DNA of 64,000 nucleotides from Bathynomus jamesi (GCA_023014485.1 JAJOZX010000927.1:87001-151000), one strand, 5' to 3'. Counted from the stretch's first letter, positions 45,930-57,372 are shown. Numbers and translations are program-made. Notes: generated from the sequence alone by a model not told the origin.

Positions 45930-46600
45930 GGCAAGTTGGCTAAACGGACATAAGCACTCCAGTCAGCTTTTTTTCAGATTGAAACTGAATAGGAGGAAGG
46001 GAGGCTATAGACTGCAGAAAAATAGGGAAATGGTCACTATCACAAAGGTCAAAGGATACGGACCACTGGAACTGGTGGGCCAGTTCTTGACTACAAATGG
46101 ACAGATCAGAGAGGAAAGTGGGAGTGGGCAAATAAGGAGTTGTCCAAGTTGTCCAAAAGGAAGTCAGCAAGGAGTTCCCCTCTCTCGTCGCAAAAGGAGG
46201 AGCCCCAACAAGAGTGATGAGCATTGAAGTCTCCTAATAAAATGAAGGGAGTTGGCAGTTGCTCTACAAGATCATCAAGCAACTGTAAGGTAAGAGAAAA
46301 ATCAGGGGGTCATGTAAAAAAAACAGACTGTAACCACTCTACCAAAGAGTGGAACCTGTGCTGCAACTGCTTCGAGTGGTGTATGTAATGGGAGGGAAGT
46401 GCCAGGAAGAAGGGCATGAAGTAGTAAAGCAACACCGCCCCCATGGGCATTCCTATCTTTTCTATAGAATGTGTAGTGTTTGAAATAAGGAGAGAATGGT
46501 TGGGATAGGCGAGTTTCCTGTAAGGCAATTAAGGCAGGAGAATAGGTGCTAATTAAGTTCTGCAACTGGGGTAGTGCACGAAGGCTCTTGACATTCCATT
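45930..46600 (-). pseudogene. I-type LINE endonuclease
   Basis: The frame 46565-46302 contains PALIALQETRL (catalytic Glu) and YRKDRNAHGGGVALLLH. After a shift the frame 46224-45940 contains LITLVGAPPF and DLSICSQELAHQFQW, with LCDSDHFPIFL (Ser-Asp-His) at the end. This is the apurinic-like endonuclease that nicks the target. Confidence 0.8.
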
Positions 46601-46717
46601 GTATAAACGTGAAAATTAAGAAGTGAAGAGGAGACGCAGCCCCTCGGCGTAAGTAAGTTTCTTATTCGAAACAAGATTATTTGTATTAGAATAAGAGGCA
46701 AGTCTGTTAACAATTTG

Positions 46718-48243
46718 TTAAAGAGATTTATTCCTGAACATAAGGTCACGAACATCCTTCACCAGCTGCCAATAGTGGGAGCCGGTGAGACCACTAACAG
46801 CCCGAAGGCTCTTAGAATGAGGAGACTGAGAGGCAGACAGGGAAGAGGGAGACGGGCCAGGAGGGGGCAGGGAGGGCAAATGACCGTATGGAAGCGGAGA
46901 GGTGTCTCTGACAGTAAATGAGCGGGGAGATGGAACTGTAGGAGGTGCAGAAGAAACAGGAGGGCATGTCGGAGAAGGCGAAGGCTTGGGTCCAGGCTGG
47001 ACAGGTGGAGTTTTGGGAAAAGACTGAGCTGAAGGGATAAGGGGTGGGTCTGTCCTGGCTACCTGGAAAAATGACCTATCCAAGACTGAACAATGGCGTC
47101 TCGCCTCTGAGAAAGAGACATTATTCATACATTCCTATCGCACTGTAGCCTGTTCCTTCAGGTAAACTTGGCAAGTGGAGGAGAAGGCGGGGTGGGGACC
47201 ATGACAGTTTGCACAACCATCCGGACTTTCATTTCACAATCTGGAGAGGAGTGAAACCCCCAACACTTCCCAAAGCGGGACTCATTCTGACAGACATCTC
47301 GAACATGACAAAATTGTTGACACTTAAAGCAACGCAGAGGTCTCGGAAAGAAATGCTCAACAGTATAACTGAGGTAGCCACAGTAGATCTTATTAGGGAG
47401 AACCTTCCCACCAATCCTGTCTTTATCTCGTGTAAGTCGTCTCACATCCAGGACACCGCAAGGTTTTAGTTCCTCCAAAATATCCTCAACTGAATCAACT
47501 AGCAGTTCTGGTGCACGAATAATGCTTTGCATCGTATCAAACTTAGATGCCAATTCTACCTTAATATTGTACTGGTTGTTCAGGAAGGAGGTAGCATTAA
47601 GAATAGTCCGCAAATGAGAAGGAGAAGCAGCCTGCAGTAACAAACTGCCACACCTACAGTATTTGACAGACCTAACCTCCACACAAAGGACCTCAATACC
47701 CGCTTTACGGCAGAGGGAATGAGCTTAGTGAGCCGAACATTATCAGAGACAGCAGTCATATAGACATATGAAGCGTAAGAACGAATTTCATGATGTTGGT
47801 CACGACGCGGGAAGGGCTTAGTCTTGATAGGAAGTGTAGGGGCAACTTTATCGCAGAACCGGACTTAGAACTAAGAACCTCACAATCACCGGAAACTGGA
47901 TGCCCATCAGCATGCCCACCCAAGGGGGTCCAGGTGCTATGGACAGCAGAGATAGTGTTAGTACAAGAGGGCAGGGAAGCTAGCATGAAAAGGAGTTTAA
48001 GACAGCCACAGTGATAAAAGGAACTGGTATGTGACTCTGAGATTTCTGTGAGCGCTTAGAAGTGGGAACATCCTTAAGGCAGTCTGAGGACCTAGCCCTT
48101 TTTACTGCCTGAAAATCATCCGAATCACAATGAACTTCGGCAGAAACAATAGACGACTGGAGGGCGGAAGCACCCCCATCCTCAGATGGGGTTGCCTGTG
48201 AAGACATATGTAAGAGCCGATCGAAAGATGGTAGGCTATCCAA
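46718..48243 (-). pseudogene. I-type LINE ORF1 (gag-like)
   Basis: Starts at ATG 48241-48243 (MDSLPSFDRLLHMSSQA). It continues in shifted frames at 47986-47756 and 47682-47158, where LRCFKCQQFCHVRDVC and GKCWGFHSSPDC form paired zinc knuckles. A Pro/Ser-rich tail lies at 47128-46718 (RRHCSVLDRSFFQVARTDPP). It binds the element RNA (family knowledge). Broken by at least three shifts. Confidence 0.75.
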
Positions 48244-48501
48244 ACTAACTCAAAAGGCCTAACCGAAGGCTAAGCCTGGCCCTGGCCAAGGCCTAGAAGC
48301 CAGACCAACAAGTTAAAAAAAAACGGCCTAATAAGGCTTCAGCTAATTCAGCACACAATCGAAATAAGACGAGTGTAAATAAATACAAACCGGTGGAAAA
48401 GCCCTGCTTACAAATTAACAAAATCACTGTAGCACGTCCTATCAGCACGACTGACAAACATCGAATCCAGATTACCAAAAAATCGCTACAAGAACTCTAC
48501 T

Positions 48502-48506
<5 letters not shown>

Positions 48507-48541
<35 letters not shown>
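48507..48541. repeat. (AG)n microsatellite
   Basis: About 35 bp of AG repeats at the boundary of the I-type LINE. Confidence 0.9.
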
Positions 48542-48544
<3 letters not shown>

Positions 48545-48589
48545 GTCATGTTGCCAGTTTACTTTGGTTCACAAACAACTTAAACGGGT

Positions 48590-49478
48590 GAGTGTTTTAT
48601 GTGTATATATGCATGTACCCCGCAAGGCCTGTGTTCTCAGCAGAACTCTTCACCATCTTAGAGGCCCTCGATATTGTGCATACCCACCTGACCAGAGACT
48701 TCGTAATATATTCCGACTCCCAAAGCGCACTTCTCTCACTCAAAAGATTCAACCCACCCAACCCCACCCACTCGTCTGCACACAAGACGATCGCCTTCTG
48801 CTGCGTCCCGGCACATGTCGGAATCCAGGGTAACGAGGAGGCGGACCGTGCGGCGAAGGCTGCTTGCTTGCTACCAGACTCCTCCCGACCCTTCCCTTTC
48901 ACCGACTTCTTCCCGATTTTCCGATCCCATTTCCGTTCCCTCTGGCAATGGGAGTGGGACCAAGCCACAGATAACAAGCTTCACCGGACAAAACCACAAT
49001 TGGGATATTGGGCCTCCTCGTTTCATCGATCCCGACATAAAGAGGTGGTTCTGGCCCGTCTCCGCATAGGACACACGCGCCTAACACATGGGCACTTCAT
49101 GGCCAAATTACCAGCCCCGCTCTGCCCCACCTGCCGAACCTCCATCACTGTCGCCCACCTCCTAGTTGAATGCCTGAATTTCTCTGCTCTCCGCCATTGG
49201 TGCTTCCCCTTCTTATCCCGTATCTCCATACCCAAGCGTCTCTAGCCCATACTTGCCGAAAGACCCCAATTTTCAACAGAAACAATATTCTCCTTCCTGA
49301 CTCACTCCCATCTACTTCACCGCATTTAGGACTATACCTTCCCTTCCCCTACTCAGTAACTGAACCCTCCCTCACTCTCCGAGTTCACTACCCCTACCCT
49401 AGCAACACCCACTACCCAGTGCCTCGCCGAGATATGTGCCACTTCACATAGGCACGAATCGGCGGTATATCATCTAAA
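48590..49478 (+). pseudogene. I-type LINE 3' fragment: RNase H and C terminus
   Basis: The plus-strand frame to 49245 contains FSAELFTILEAL, DFVIYSDSQSALLSLKRF and CVPAHVGIQGNEEADRAA, the complete set of RNase H acidic blocks. Then follow LARLRIGHTRLTHGHFM and CPTCRTSITVAHLLVEC, the C-terminal Cys/His block. It starts abruptly at about 48595, so it is 5' truncated, as usual for LINE copies. A short A tail lies at 49479-49489. It is a different copy in opposite orientation to the LINE at 39106-48505. Confidence 0.85.
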
Positions 49479-49514
49479 AAAAAAAATGCATATGCTGTAG
49501 TGTGTGTTCATACA

Positions 49515-49515
<1 letters not shown>

Positions 49516-49545
<30 letters not shown>
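49516..49545. repeat. (TA)n microsatellite
   Basis: About 30 bp of TA. Confidence 0.85.
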
Positions 49546-49549
<4 letters not shown>

Positions 49550-49559
49550 CTTTCAAGTG

Positions 49560-49930
49560 TTCCTTGCGATGATTCCTCATTTCACGAAGGTCAGGCTTCT
49601 TGTCTCTCCTATTGAGTTGGCCAAGTGAAGTAGAGGGTTGATTTCTTGTACTCTCCACCTCATATAGTCAGTACGCCAGGCTCATCTGGAATTGTTCTGA
49701 GCCAGGCGTCTAGTCTTCTTTTGAAGATATCCACCGCTACGCCACTCGTGTTCCTTACTTCCTTGGGAAGCTGGTTGAACAGTCTTGGTCCTCTCACAAC
49801 GAAACTATTTTCCTTCAGGGTTGAGGATGTTCCCTGTCTATGATGTCTCAAGGGCCGATTCCTCCAGACATAAATGCCTATCCGAATATGCTTCGCAGCC
49901 TGTATAGCTCTACGGCGATACAATGTGAGT
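49560..49930 (-). pseudogene. LINE reverse transcriptase C-terminal fragment
   Basis: The minus-strand frame 49923-49660 contains SSTLKENSFVVRGPRLFNQL, PKEVRNTSGVAVDIFKRRLD and WLRTIPDEPGV, the conserved last block of CR1/RTE-like reverse transcriptases. Only the 3' part of the gene is present. Confidence 0.8.
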
Positions 49931-50055
49931 ACTGCTATTTATATCCATATACATTCAGAACTGGGATTCATGCATTTATTTCAGTTGTGTGTGTATATAT
50001 ATATATATATATGGATATATAACCCATTCTCTCGGTATACGTTATTATTTTACAG

Positions 50056-50208
50056 AGCTGATGCGTGTGCTCATTTGATGGGACACGTGGACAATGACAG
50101 TGTATTTTCCAGCCAGTCTCTGCAGGAATTGACATCACAAGGCCCTGAACCCGAGACTGGCGCTCGGCCGAGAAGCACAAACGATTCGAGCAGCATCGTC
50201 TGTAGCAT
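50056..50208 (+). other. Candidate coding exon A
   Basis: Preceded by a splice-acceptor-like TATTATTTTACAG and followed by GTAAGC. Internally open for 51 codons in one frame (HVDNDSVFSSQSLQELTSQG ... RPRSTNDSSSIVCS). It is phase 2 at both ends and joins exon B in phase. The composition is more balanced than its flanks and no repeat copy is seen elsewhere in the window. No domain is recognised. Confidence 0.4.
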
Positions 50209-50437
50209 GTAAGCAGTCTATTGTTTAAGGGTACACATCATGTAACTAACTAATTCCTCTTACATAAAAAACTTTTGAAATGATTGTCGCGTTAGTTTTT
50301 ATTTTTTCTATTTTTATTTTAAAACCCTGACGAGATTTTATTTTAAAATAATTATCTCTCTCTTTATCCTGTGAAAATAATAATAATAACGATAATAATA
50401 AAGCGTGGCTTGCTGTAATATTTTCTTTTTCTTTTAG

Positions 50438-50506
50438 GGACGATCCGGTTGTGTTGTACGAAGGTGCGCACCGAAACGCAGAATGTGTGCTAATCGGAGA
50501 AACTAT
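50438..50506 (+). other. Candidate coding exon B
   Basis: Preceded by a good polypyrimidine tract and acceptor (TTTTCTTTTTCTTTTAG) and followed by the donor GTAAGT. 69 bp (23 codons), phase 2 at both ends. Joined to exon A it reads across the junction as S-M-D-D-P and continues VLYEGAHRNAECVLIGE. Two consecutive exons with consensus sites and matching phase are unlikely by chance in such AT-rich sequence. This may be the only trace of a host gene. Confidence 0.45.
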
Positions 50507-50543
50507 GTAAGTTTTTCTATTTTTCCTGTGTGGTGTGGGGGGG

Positions 50544-50544
<1 letters not shown>

Positions 50545-50598
<54 letters not shown>
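50545..50598. repeat. (TG)n microsatellite
   Basis: About 27 TG units. Confidence 0.9.
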
Positions 50599-50599
<1 letters not shown>

Positions 50600-50806
50600 C
50601 GGAGTAAGAATAAACCAAGTATTTTCAACATTTTATTAAATAATAAACTATGGGGGAACATTTTAAGTATATCTATAAATTAATACATAATTTCGTTTAT
50701 TGTTTTCACTACATTTTTATGTAAAAGCACCTTCAAATGTCTCGCACATATACAAAAAGGAGTGACAATAATTTCGTTTACTACATTATATATATATATA
50801 TATAAG

Positions 50807-51615
50807 CACACCGGACAAAAAATTAGTCACCCCTAATAGCACCGATAGTAGGAAGTTCAAGGTCACACAGAGGGCGCTGATGTAGCATTGGTAAGTGACA
50901 AGTAGCGGTGACGTAGCACACAGGATCAGATCTGTTTCGTGAGGTGGTGAAGAACAAAGTGTGTGTTGGATATAGTCTACAAAATGGGTCGTGAGGCAGA
51001 CGTTACTCAGTGGCAAAAAGGAGCCATCGTGTTTGGCAGAGCCCACGGACACAAAATGTCTGAAGTAGCCCAATTTGTTGGTGTGTCAACGCGTACTGTC
51101 CAGCGAGTTTACAAAGAGTGGTGTAGTTCGCAATCAACTGAAAATCGACGGCGTAACTGTGGCCGGAAAACAATTCTCGACAATAGGGACCGCCGCCATG
51201 TTTCTCGTCTAGTAACTGCAAATCGTTTTCAAACCAGAGCACAATTGCTCCAAGAAACCAATGAGGTTCTCCAGCGACCAATTTCCGAACGGACATTACG
51301 ACGAGAACTGCATGCGATGGACATCTGGAGCAGGGTACCACGGAAGAGGCCGCTGTTAACAGCAAGTCACAAATTGGCACGTTATAAATGGGCTCAGAGG
51401 CACAAAAACTGGACTGCGGCAGATTGGAAACGTGTAATTTGGTCCGATGAGTCCCGTTTTTGTTTGTTCTCCAATGATGGGAGGCGACGAGTACATCGCA
51501 GGTCCAATGAAGCCTTTAATCCTGAATGCGTCGAAGGTGTTGTTCAGGCTGGAGGTGGTTCCGTGATGTTCTGGGGATGTTTTTCGTACCACGAAATGGG
51601 CAGTGTGAGAGACCG
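50807..51615 (+). mobile_element. Tc1-like element, 3' truncated
   Basis: Begins after a TA tract with CACACCGGACAAAAAATTAG, a Tc1-type terminus. There is no matching inverted end downstream; the element stops within the transposase gene at about 51605, and DNA-polymerase-related sequence begins within about 50 bp. Confidence 0.75.
50984..51605 (+). pseudogene. Tc1-like transposase, truncated
   Basis: Start at ATG 50984. N-terminal paired-like helix-turn-helix (EVAQFVGVSTRTVQRVYKEW; a second domain with RPISERTLRRELHAM). The first catalytic Asp lies in VIWSDESRFCLFS, and GGGSVMFWGCFSYHEMG is the last conserved block. The second Asp and the final Glu are absent because of the truncation, so it cannot be active. 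The frame continuing to 51709 is unrelated. Confidence 0.85.
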
Positions 51616-52112
51616 TACAAGACTTCTACTTATTTTAGGGCTGTCAGGGACAACGTATCTCCTCATCCGCAATATGAGGGACCTTTACGCGAGTTATGAT
51701 AAGAGTTGAAAATATAGAAGGCATCATGATTTGTGTAAGGGATGTCTCGAGTTTGCGGATGATATAGTGAAACATTGTAAGGACTACCACATGGTATGCG
51801 AGCAATGTAAAAGCTTCAAATGTGAAAGTCGTGTAGTTGAAGCTGAGAAGAGGATCTCTAATGTGTGTAGACGCACATTTTTCAATAATTGTTTTAAATT
51901 CCATAAATCAAATGGTATGTGCAGGAAAATGAGAATCTGCGAATGCGGTGTTTCATATGATGGACAATTGGGGAAAATTCATGCACAAATGTGATGAAAT
52001 TTGTTGTTCTACATGCCATGAGATATATAAAGCTGATGGTGTAAAGCATGTATGCTATATGAAAGACGCCAAACCTAAAAATAAGCCTTGTATAAGTGTG
52101 TACTACAGATTT

Positions 52113-52590
52113 ACAGATCTACAGAAGCTAAGGCTAACAAAGACCCTAAGATCCACTCTAAGGTTAGCCCGAGAGAAAGGAAAGAGTAGTGGGTTAAGAG
52201 AAGCGAATAAGAGGTTAAGCAAGTAACAACACCTATCATTCATGGGTTAACATTCATTCAGAAAAAGAGAAAAAAGACTCACCATCATCATCCGCCGGCC
52301 ACTGCCGACAAGTCGGAAAAATAGTCGAAGAGAATAGGAAAGGGGTGAAAAATGGAAAGAAGTAAAATAAGAACGCTTACAAACCATGCAAACACAGTCT
52401 TCACTCACAGTCATACCATGCAAACTACAGACATGCAAGTAAGGAGAGGATAAGAAGAAAAAAAAGTAGGTAAAGTTAAACAAAAAAGTGGGTTAGTTTA
52501 CGCTACGAGCTACATCTACGTTCGTGTTAGTCTAATTTTTTTTATAATTTTTTTGCTGGCATATCACTCGCTGGCATGTCAACAGACTCA
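52113..52590. other. Unidentified insertion in the polymerase gene
   Basis: Polymerase homology stops after CYMKDAKPKNKPC and resumes with IPHLLLSQTICDEC. The 470 bp between are not polymerase-like. One stretch (AACAAAGACCCTAAGATCCA at 52136) closely matches AACAAAGACCCTAGGATCCA at 44519, next to the CR1 tail, so a CR1-related or adjacent repeat is possible. The exonuclease acidic motif expected here is lost. Confidence 0.45.
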
Positions 52591-53429
52591 CGGATGCTGA
52601 AACCAAAGAGGTTATTCCACATTTACTTTTAAGCCAGACTATCTGCGACGAGTGCATGAATGCTGAGTGTGATGAATGCCACACATGTGGTAAACGAACA
52701 AAACGTTTTTAAAACGAATGCACACGACAACCCCGTGAAACTCTTTGTGTCCGATATTGTCAAGTTAGCGGACAAGTTAAAAAAAATTACTGTGTATATT
52801 CTTGCCCATAACGGCGCAAAATTTTATATACAATTTCTTTATTAGGAACTGCTTGAACACGAATCATCGTATACAGATGCAAATAAGAGGCAATGTTCAG
52901 TTTAAAGACACTTTGTTATTCACACCTTGTAAATTAGCCAAGCCGCCCAAGGTGATGGGCGTAGCCGCCGAAGTCTCAAAAGGGTATTTTGCTTACACTT
53001 TCCTCACTAGCGACACTTTAAATTATGTAGAACTACCACCACCCAAACATTACTTTAACTATGCCAACATGAGTGATAGTGAGCGTGAAGATTTTGACCG
53101 CTACTACAGCAGTTTTAATGAAGGTAATCCTAATCCTTACAATATAGCGGATGAATGTGAGCGCTATTGCGTGAATGACGTACGCGTACTTAGAGTATGT
53201 TTCCAGGCCTTTAGAAGGATGTGCATAGTCCGATTCAGCTGCGACCCGCTACAGGCCGCAACCACGATCGCCTCATTATGTTTTACTGTGTTCAAGAACA
53301 ATTTCATGCCTAAAGACACACTAGCCATCATTCACGCAGTTATGGGCATAAGGCTACTTACTGGCTCATACACCTACAGCAACAGACAGGTGTATACATA
53401 AAACATGCCGGCAACACGGGGGAAGTGGC

Positions 53430-53515
53430 CATTAAGGTGCGCCAAAATATGTTTACTTGTTCTAAAGTGCGCCGTGAGTAAAAAAGGTTTGGGAACCACT
53501 GGTCTAAGCGAAGAC
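53430..53515. mobile_element. Short transposon-end fragment in the polymerase gene
   Basis: The sequence AAAGGTTTGGGAACCACTG at about 53486-53504 is a hAT-like terminal motif (CAGTGGTTCCCAAACC on the other strand). No second terminus is visible nearby, so it is a fragment. It lies between two polymerase blocks. Confidence 0.4.
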
Positions 53516-55283
53516 CGTGCCACTGGTGAGGAGACTGCGTACTCCTTTAACGGCTGCTGGTGGCATGGATGCCCACGTCCTGAGTGTGGAATCATGAGAG
53601 ATATCCATGGTAGATCTTCTGCCGACAATCTCGCATGGACCTGCACCCGCACCCGCGATCAGCTTAGAAGCTCCCAGTTCACTCACAATATCTTGTGAGA
53701 GCACGAATATGATGCACGGATGGATACAGATGGATGGACAGTACCGCGAAGAAGTAAACACCATCAAGCGTTCAATGATGCTGGATCCTCTCAAATGCGG
53801 CGATAATTTGTTTGGCGGGCGCACGAACCCCTTCAAACTATACTTTCCACCTACGGAGGGCGTGAAACTCTATTACTACGACTTCTGTTCTTTATACCCC
53901 TTCATGATGAAGATCAATCCGTACCCCGTAGGCGTACCTGAAAAACTGGTGGGCCCCGCCCTGCCTATCAAAGAGTTCTCAGCTAATTTGAACGAGAACT
54001 ATTTCGGCCTTTCTTTCGTAGATGTGCTCCCCCCTCGCGATTTATGGACGCCAATCTTGCCCGTTGTTATAGATCACAAACTCATATTTCCCCTGTGCGT
54101 GAAGTGTGCAGGGGAGAACAATGGGACCTGTAATCACACAACCAACCAGAGGAAGATCAGAGGCGTATATACAAGTCCTGAGCTGTCCCTAGCCGTTCGT
54201 CACGGTTACAAAATATTGAAGATATATGAGGTGTGGAGGTTTCAGAAGCCCTCCAACCTTTTCACACCATATATAAGCACCTTACGTCTTTGAAGGATAA
54301 GGTTGAAGCATCAGGGTATCCTCGAGGAGTTGAGACCGAAAATGAAAAATCGGCGTATATTCAACGCTACCGTGATCGTGAAGGGAAACAACTTGAACGG
54401 GACCAAATTGCGAAGAACCCTGGCAAGCGCTTTAGTACAAAGTTGTGCCTAAATAGTCTTTGGGGAAATTTGCTCAGAATACAAATAAGGGGAACGTCCA
54501 TCTAGCCCAAAGTTATAACGAAGTGTGGGATTACGCCAAAGCTCCTGTTAAAGAGGTCATGGAGATTGTGAATGTGGGTAATACGTACATAATAAAGTAC
54601 AACAGAACCGAATTGGCTGCAGATACATCACGTGTTACAAACACACCTGTAGCCAGTTTCACAACAGCATACGCCCGCATCAAACTTTGGAGTCTACTGC
54701 ATTCTCTTGGACGGAAGGTTCTGTACGCAGATACAGATAGTGTGATATTCACGGAGAGAGAAGGTGAATACATGCCACCTGTTGGGAATTCCTCGGAGAG
54801 TTGACTGACGAAATCAAGGATGAGTATGGAGATAAATCCTACTCTGATTATTTTGTCTCAGCAGGCCCAAAAACTTACGGGGTACGGGTGAGGGTGGGGA
54901 AAGAAATAAAATATATTGTGAAGGCTAAAGGCGGCATTACTCTTAACCAGGCGAACCGGCGTATCGTTAACGTTGACTCGCTGAAGGAGCTAGTGAGTTT
55001 AGAAGATGAGGGTGACCAACCACACCAACTTACTGTAGGGACTCATAACTTTTGCGCACAGAAGGTAGGGGGCGTGAAGAAGCTTAGGGGACAAAAGTGT
55101 GTCGTAACACATACAGGAAACGATACCAGGTGCCTGGCACCTACGATACTGTCCCCTTTGGATACCGCGAGGCGTGAATAATTGTTGTTATATTAGTCTA
55201 TTTACTTGTTGAAGAAATTTTACAGTTTATTTATTTTTTTATTTATTACATGTATTTGTCTCAGCTGGCGTTTCATTTTCTCC

Positions 55284-55284
<1 letters not shown>

Positions 55285-55326
<42 letters not shown>
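55285..55326. repeat. (GT)n microsatellite
   Basis: About 21 GT units. Confidence 0.9.
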
Positions 55327-55328
<2 letters not shown>

Positions 55329-55562
55329 AATAAAAACTCAAAGCACCACCCACTGCATGTTGCTGCTCAATAAAAAGAGTCACGTGACTCCTGCTGCTAA
55401 TCAGGACATGTCTCCTCCTTGCGTACTCAGTTGACCCCGCAAGTCCTGGTTCTCAGACGTGTCTTTTTACCTATTAAAAGACAGGTAAAAAGTGGTACTC
55501 GCTAAATTCTACAGGAATTTCTAGTCATCCCTCCTTTGAAACCTTTAAGGCCACATTAAATC

Positions 55563-55875
55563 GTGCGAAGCGTGAGGAACACGGTCCAAATACTCTACGG
55601 ATATTCTGGTGAGAGCATTACGGGGTTTTGCGGTACAGATGTAATGGATTATGTTGCAGGATTAAACTGCACTAAGGAGCTCATATATCGTGAAGTGAAA
55701 GAATCCACGCTTGCAGAAGAAAAACAAAGGACCAGGGTTGTGAACCTTGTTGATAATTGGTGTGACAGGAGATATTACACCATGTTACATCACACCGATT
55801 ACACGCACACTGGGATGGTGAATGTAAATCTTGTGATTATGGACAGTATAAAATTTTTCTATCACTACGTCCATG
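55563..55875 (+). pseudogene. Unknown ORF cut by a mariner insertion
   Basis: Open plus-strand frame (blocks CGTDVMDYVAGLNCTKELIY, VVNLVDNWCDRRYYTMLHHT, VNVNLVIMDSIKFFYHYV) that runs into the mariner terminus at 55878 and is therefore truncated. A start is not clear. An overlapping upstream frame (SSHPSFETFKATLNRAKREE) ends at about 55604. No family is recognised. Strand and position after the polymerase suggest it belongs to the same virus-like element. Confidence 0.4.
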
Positions 55876-55877
55876 TA

Positions 55878-56935
55878 CGAGGGTACTTCAATAAGTATCC
55901 GCACTTTTCATTTTAGTGATAATATGCCATAGTGTATATATAATATATACACATAATAACGAGCCAAACTGAGATCTATAGGCTTATTTAGGCTAGCAAC
56001 AGTATAGGCTTATTTAGGCTACTCGTAGCTATCACATATCATACGAGTAGTGAGCATGGCTACGCCGCTTTCAATTTGTACTCAGGAAGAACAGAGATCT
56101 GTAGTTCGTTTTTTGTGGGCAGAAGTTGTTGAAAGAAGCTGAAATTCACACGCGTTTATGTGCTCAGTATGGGAATAATGCGTTACCACGGCGAAGTGTG
56201 TACGAGTGGATTCAAATATTCAAGGAAGGTCGGACATGTGTGACAGATGCTCAGCGCTCAGGACGACCGTCAACATCAACCAGTGGTTAGAAGCAGGAAG
56301 AAGCTACAGCCATGATTTTCGATGACAGAAGATTAACAATAAAAGAAATTGCATCTTCATTAGACATCAGTCAAGGGTCAGCCTATTCGATAGTTCATGA
56401 CATTCTTGGCTTTCACAAGGTTTGTGCAAGATGGGTGCCCAAACAGTTGACAGAAGAGCACAAGCGTAATCGTATGGACGTCTGCTCTCGTCTTTTGGCG
56501 CGGTATCATATTGAAGGTGAAAACTTTTTGGAGCGCATTATCACTGGAGATGAAACCTGGATCCATCACTATGAACCAGAAAGCAAACGACAGATCATAC
56601 AATGAAAGCATCCAACATCTCCCGTTTCAAGGAAGTTCAAAGCGCAGCCGTCAGCAGGGTAAAGTTAAGTTATGCTAACACTGTTTTGGGATACACGAGG
56701 CCCTATCCTTGAACATTATCTAGAGCGTGGAACTACAGTAACAAGTGCATCGTATTCTGACATGCTTCGGAATGAGTTAAAGCAAGCGATTCGCACAAAA
56801 CGGAGAGGGAGATTGTCGGAAGGTGTTATTCTGTTACACGACAATGCGCGCCCTCATACCGCTGCACAGACTAGAAAATGCCTTCAAGAACTTAAATTTG
56901 AAGTTCTCGACCATCCAGCCTACAGTCCAGAGTCT
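55878..56935 (+). mobile_element. Mariner element, 3' end lost
   Basis: Terminus CGAGGGTACTTCAATAAGTA at 55878, preceded by TA at 55876-55877. The transposase begins at ATG 56056 and is cut at 56935 by the end of element E3. The remaining 3' part of the mariner is not found on the far side of E3. Confidence 0.8.
56056..56935 (+). pseudogene. Mariner transposase, broken
   Basis: MATPLSICTQEEQRSVVRFL opens the N-terminal helix-turn-helix. A frameshift near 56125 leads to RSVYEWIQIFKEGRTCVTDA and RSGRPSTSTSG, then a stop. The frame from 56312 contains ERIITGDETWIHHYEPESK (first Asp). A TGA replaces a Trp near 56603, and another shift precedes VILLHDNARPHTAAQ (second Asp). The sequence ends at HPAYSP, before the third Asp. 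These are the family landmarks of mariner (DD34D). Confidence 0.85.
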
Positions 56936-57372
56936 AGGGTGTCCCGTTAAACCCAAAGTTGGTCGGGTACAGCATTAACCGATATAATATCGTGAAGTGG
57001 GCTACTAAGAATGCCCAAACAAGTTTTTAAAGTCCTATCTAAAAAACGTCATGCATCCCCAGGGGTTTACATTTTACACCCCCGATTCAGACTAAAAAAT
57101 TGACATTTTGACCTTTAAAAGACCCATTAAAGCTAGAAATTACATACACATTTTTTCCAATCTGTTAGTAGGAAGCCCCAGAACCACGTCAAAGTCGATT
57201 GGAATCTCTGGAGTTTTTTATAGTTTTTTTTAGTTTTTCTAGTTTTTTAGGTTTTTTTAGTTTTTTTTTTTTTTTAACTTTTTTTTATTTTTTATTTTTT
57301 TATGAAAAATGCATAAATCCCCTTTTTTAATAAAAAGTTGCATTAATCCCCCCTTTTAAACTAATAATTTAC

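Larger units (their letters stand above)
39106..48505 (-). mobile_element. I-type LINE, near full length, with two insertions
   Basis: Minus strand, 5' end near the (AG)n at 48507 and 3' end in an (ATTG)n tail at 39106-39140. Order: 5' UTR, ORF1 with zinc knuckles and Pro-rich tail, endonuclease, reverse transcriptase, RNase H, C-terminal Cys/His block, 3' UTR. Transposon E2 is inserted in the 3' region (39454-42660; 10-bp duplication AGTATGGGCT) and a CR1 3' fragment within the reverse transcriptase (44470-44985). The frame is degraded by numerous shifts. Confidence 0.8.
51650..55181 (+). pseudogene. Maverick/Polinton-type DNA polymerase B, decayed
   Basis: Plus-strand fragments in several frames. 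An N-terminal Cys/His-rich segment lies at 51720-52090 (CRRTFFNNCFKFH, ICECGVSYD, CSTCHEIYK, HVCYMK). Exonuclease-region remnants lie at 52600-52850 (CDECMNAECDECHTCGKR, VYILAHNGAKF) and 52850-53395 (FKDTLLF, DPLQAATTIAS). TAYSFNGCWWHGCP lies at about 53535. Polymerase motif A is YYYDFCSLYPFMM (about 53870), motif B region STKLCLNSLWGN (about 54430) and motif C KVLYADTDSVIF (about 54715). A thumb block follows (SAGPKTYGVRV, VKAKGGITLNQA). The combination of N-terminal Cys/His clusters and protein-primed type B polymerase is typical of Mavericks and related viruses. At least five frameshifts and two insertions (about 52113-52590, 53430-53515) inactivate it. Confidence 0.75.
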
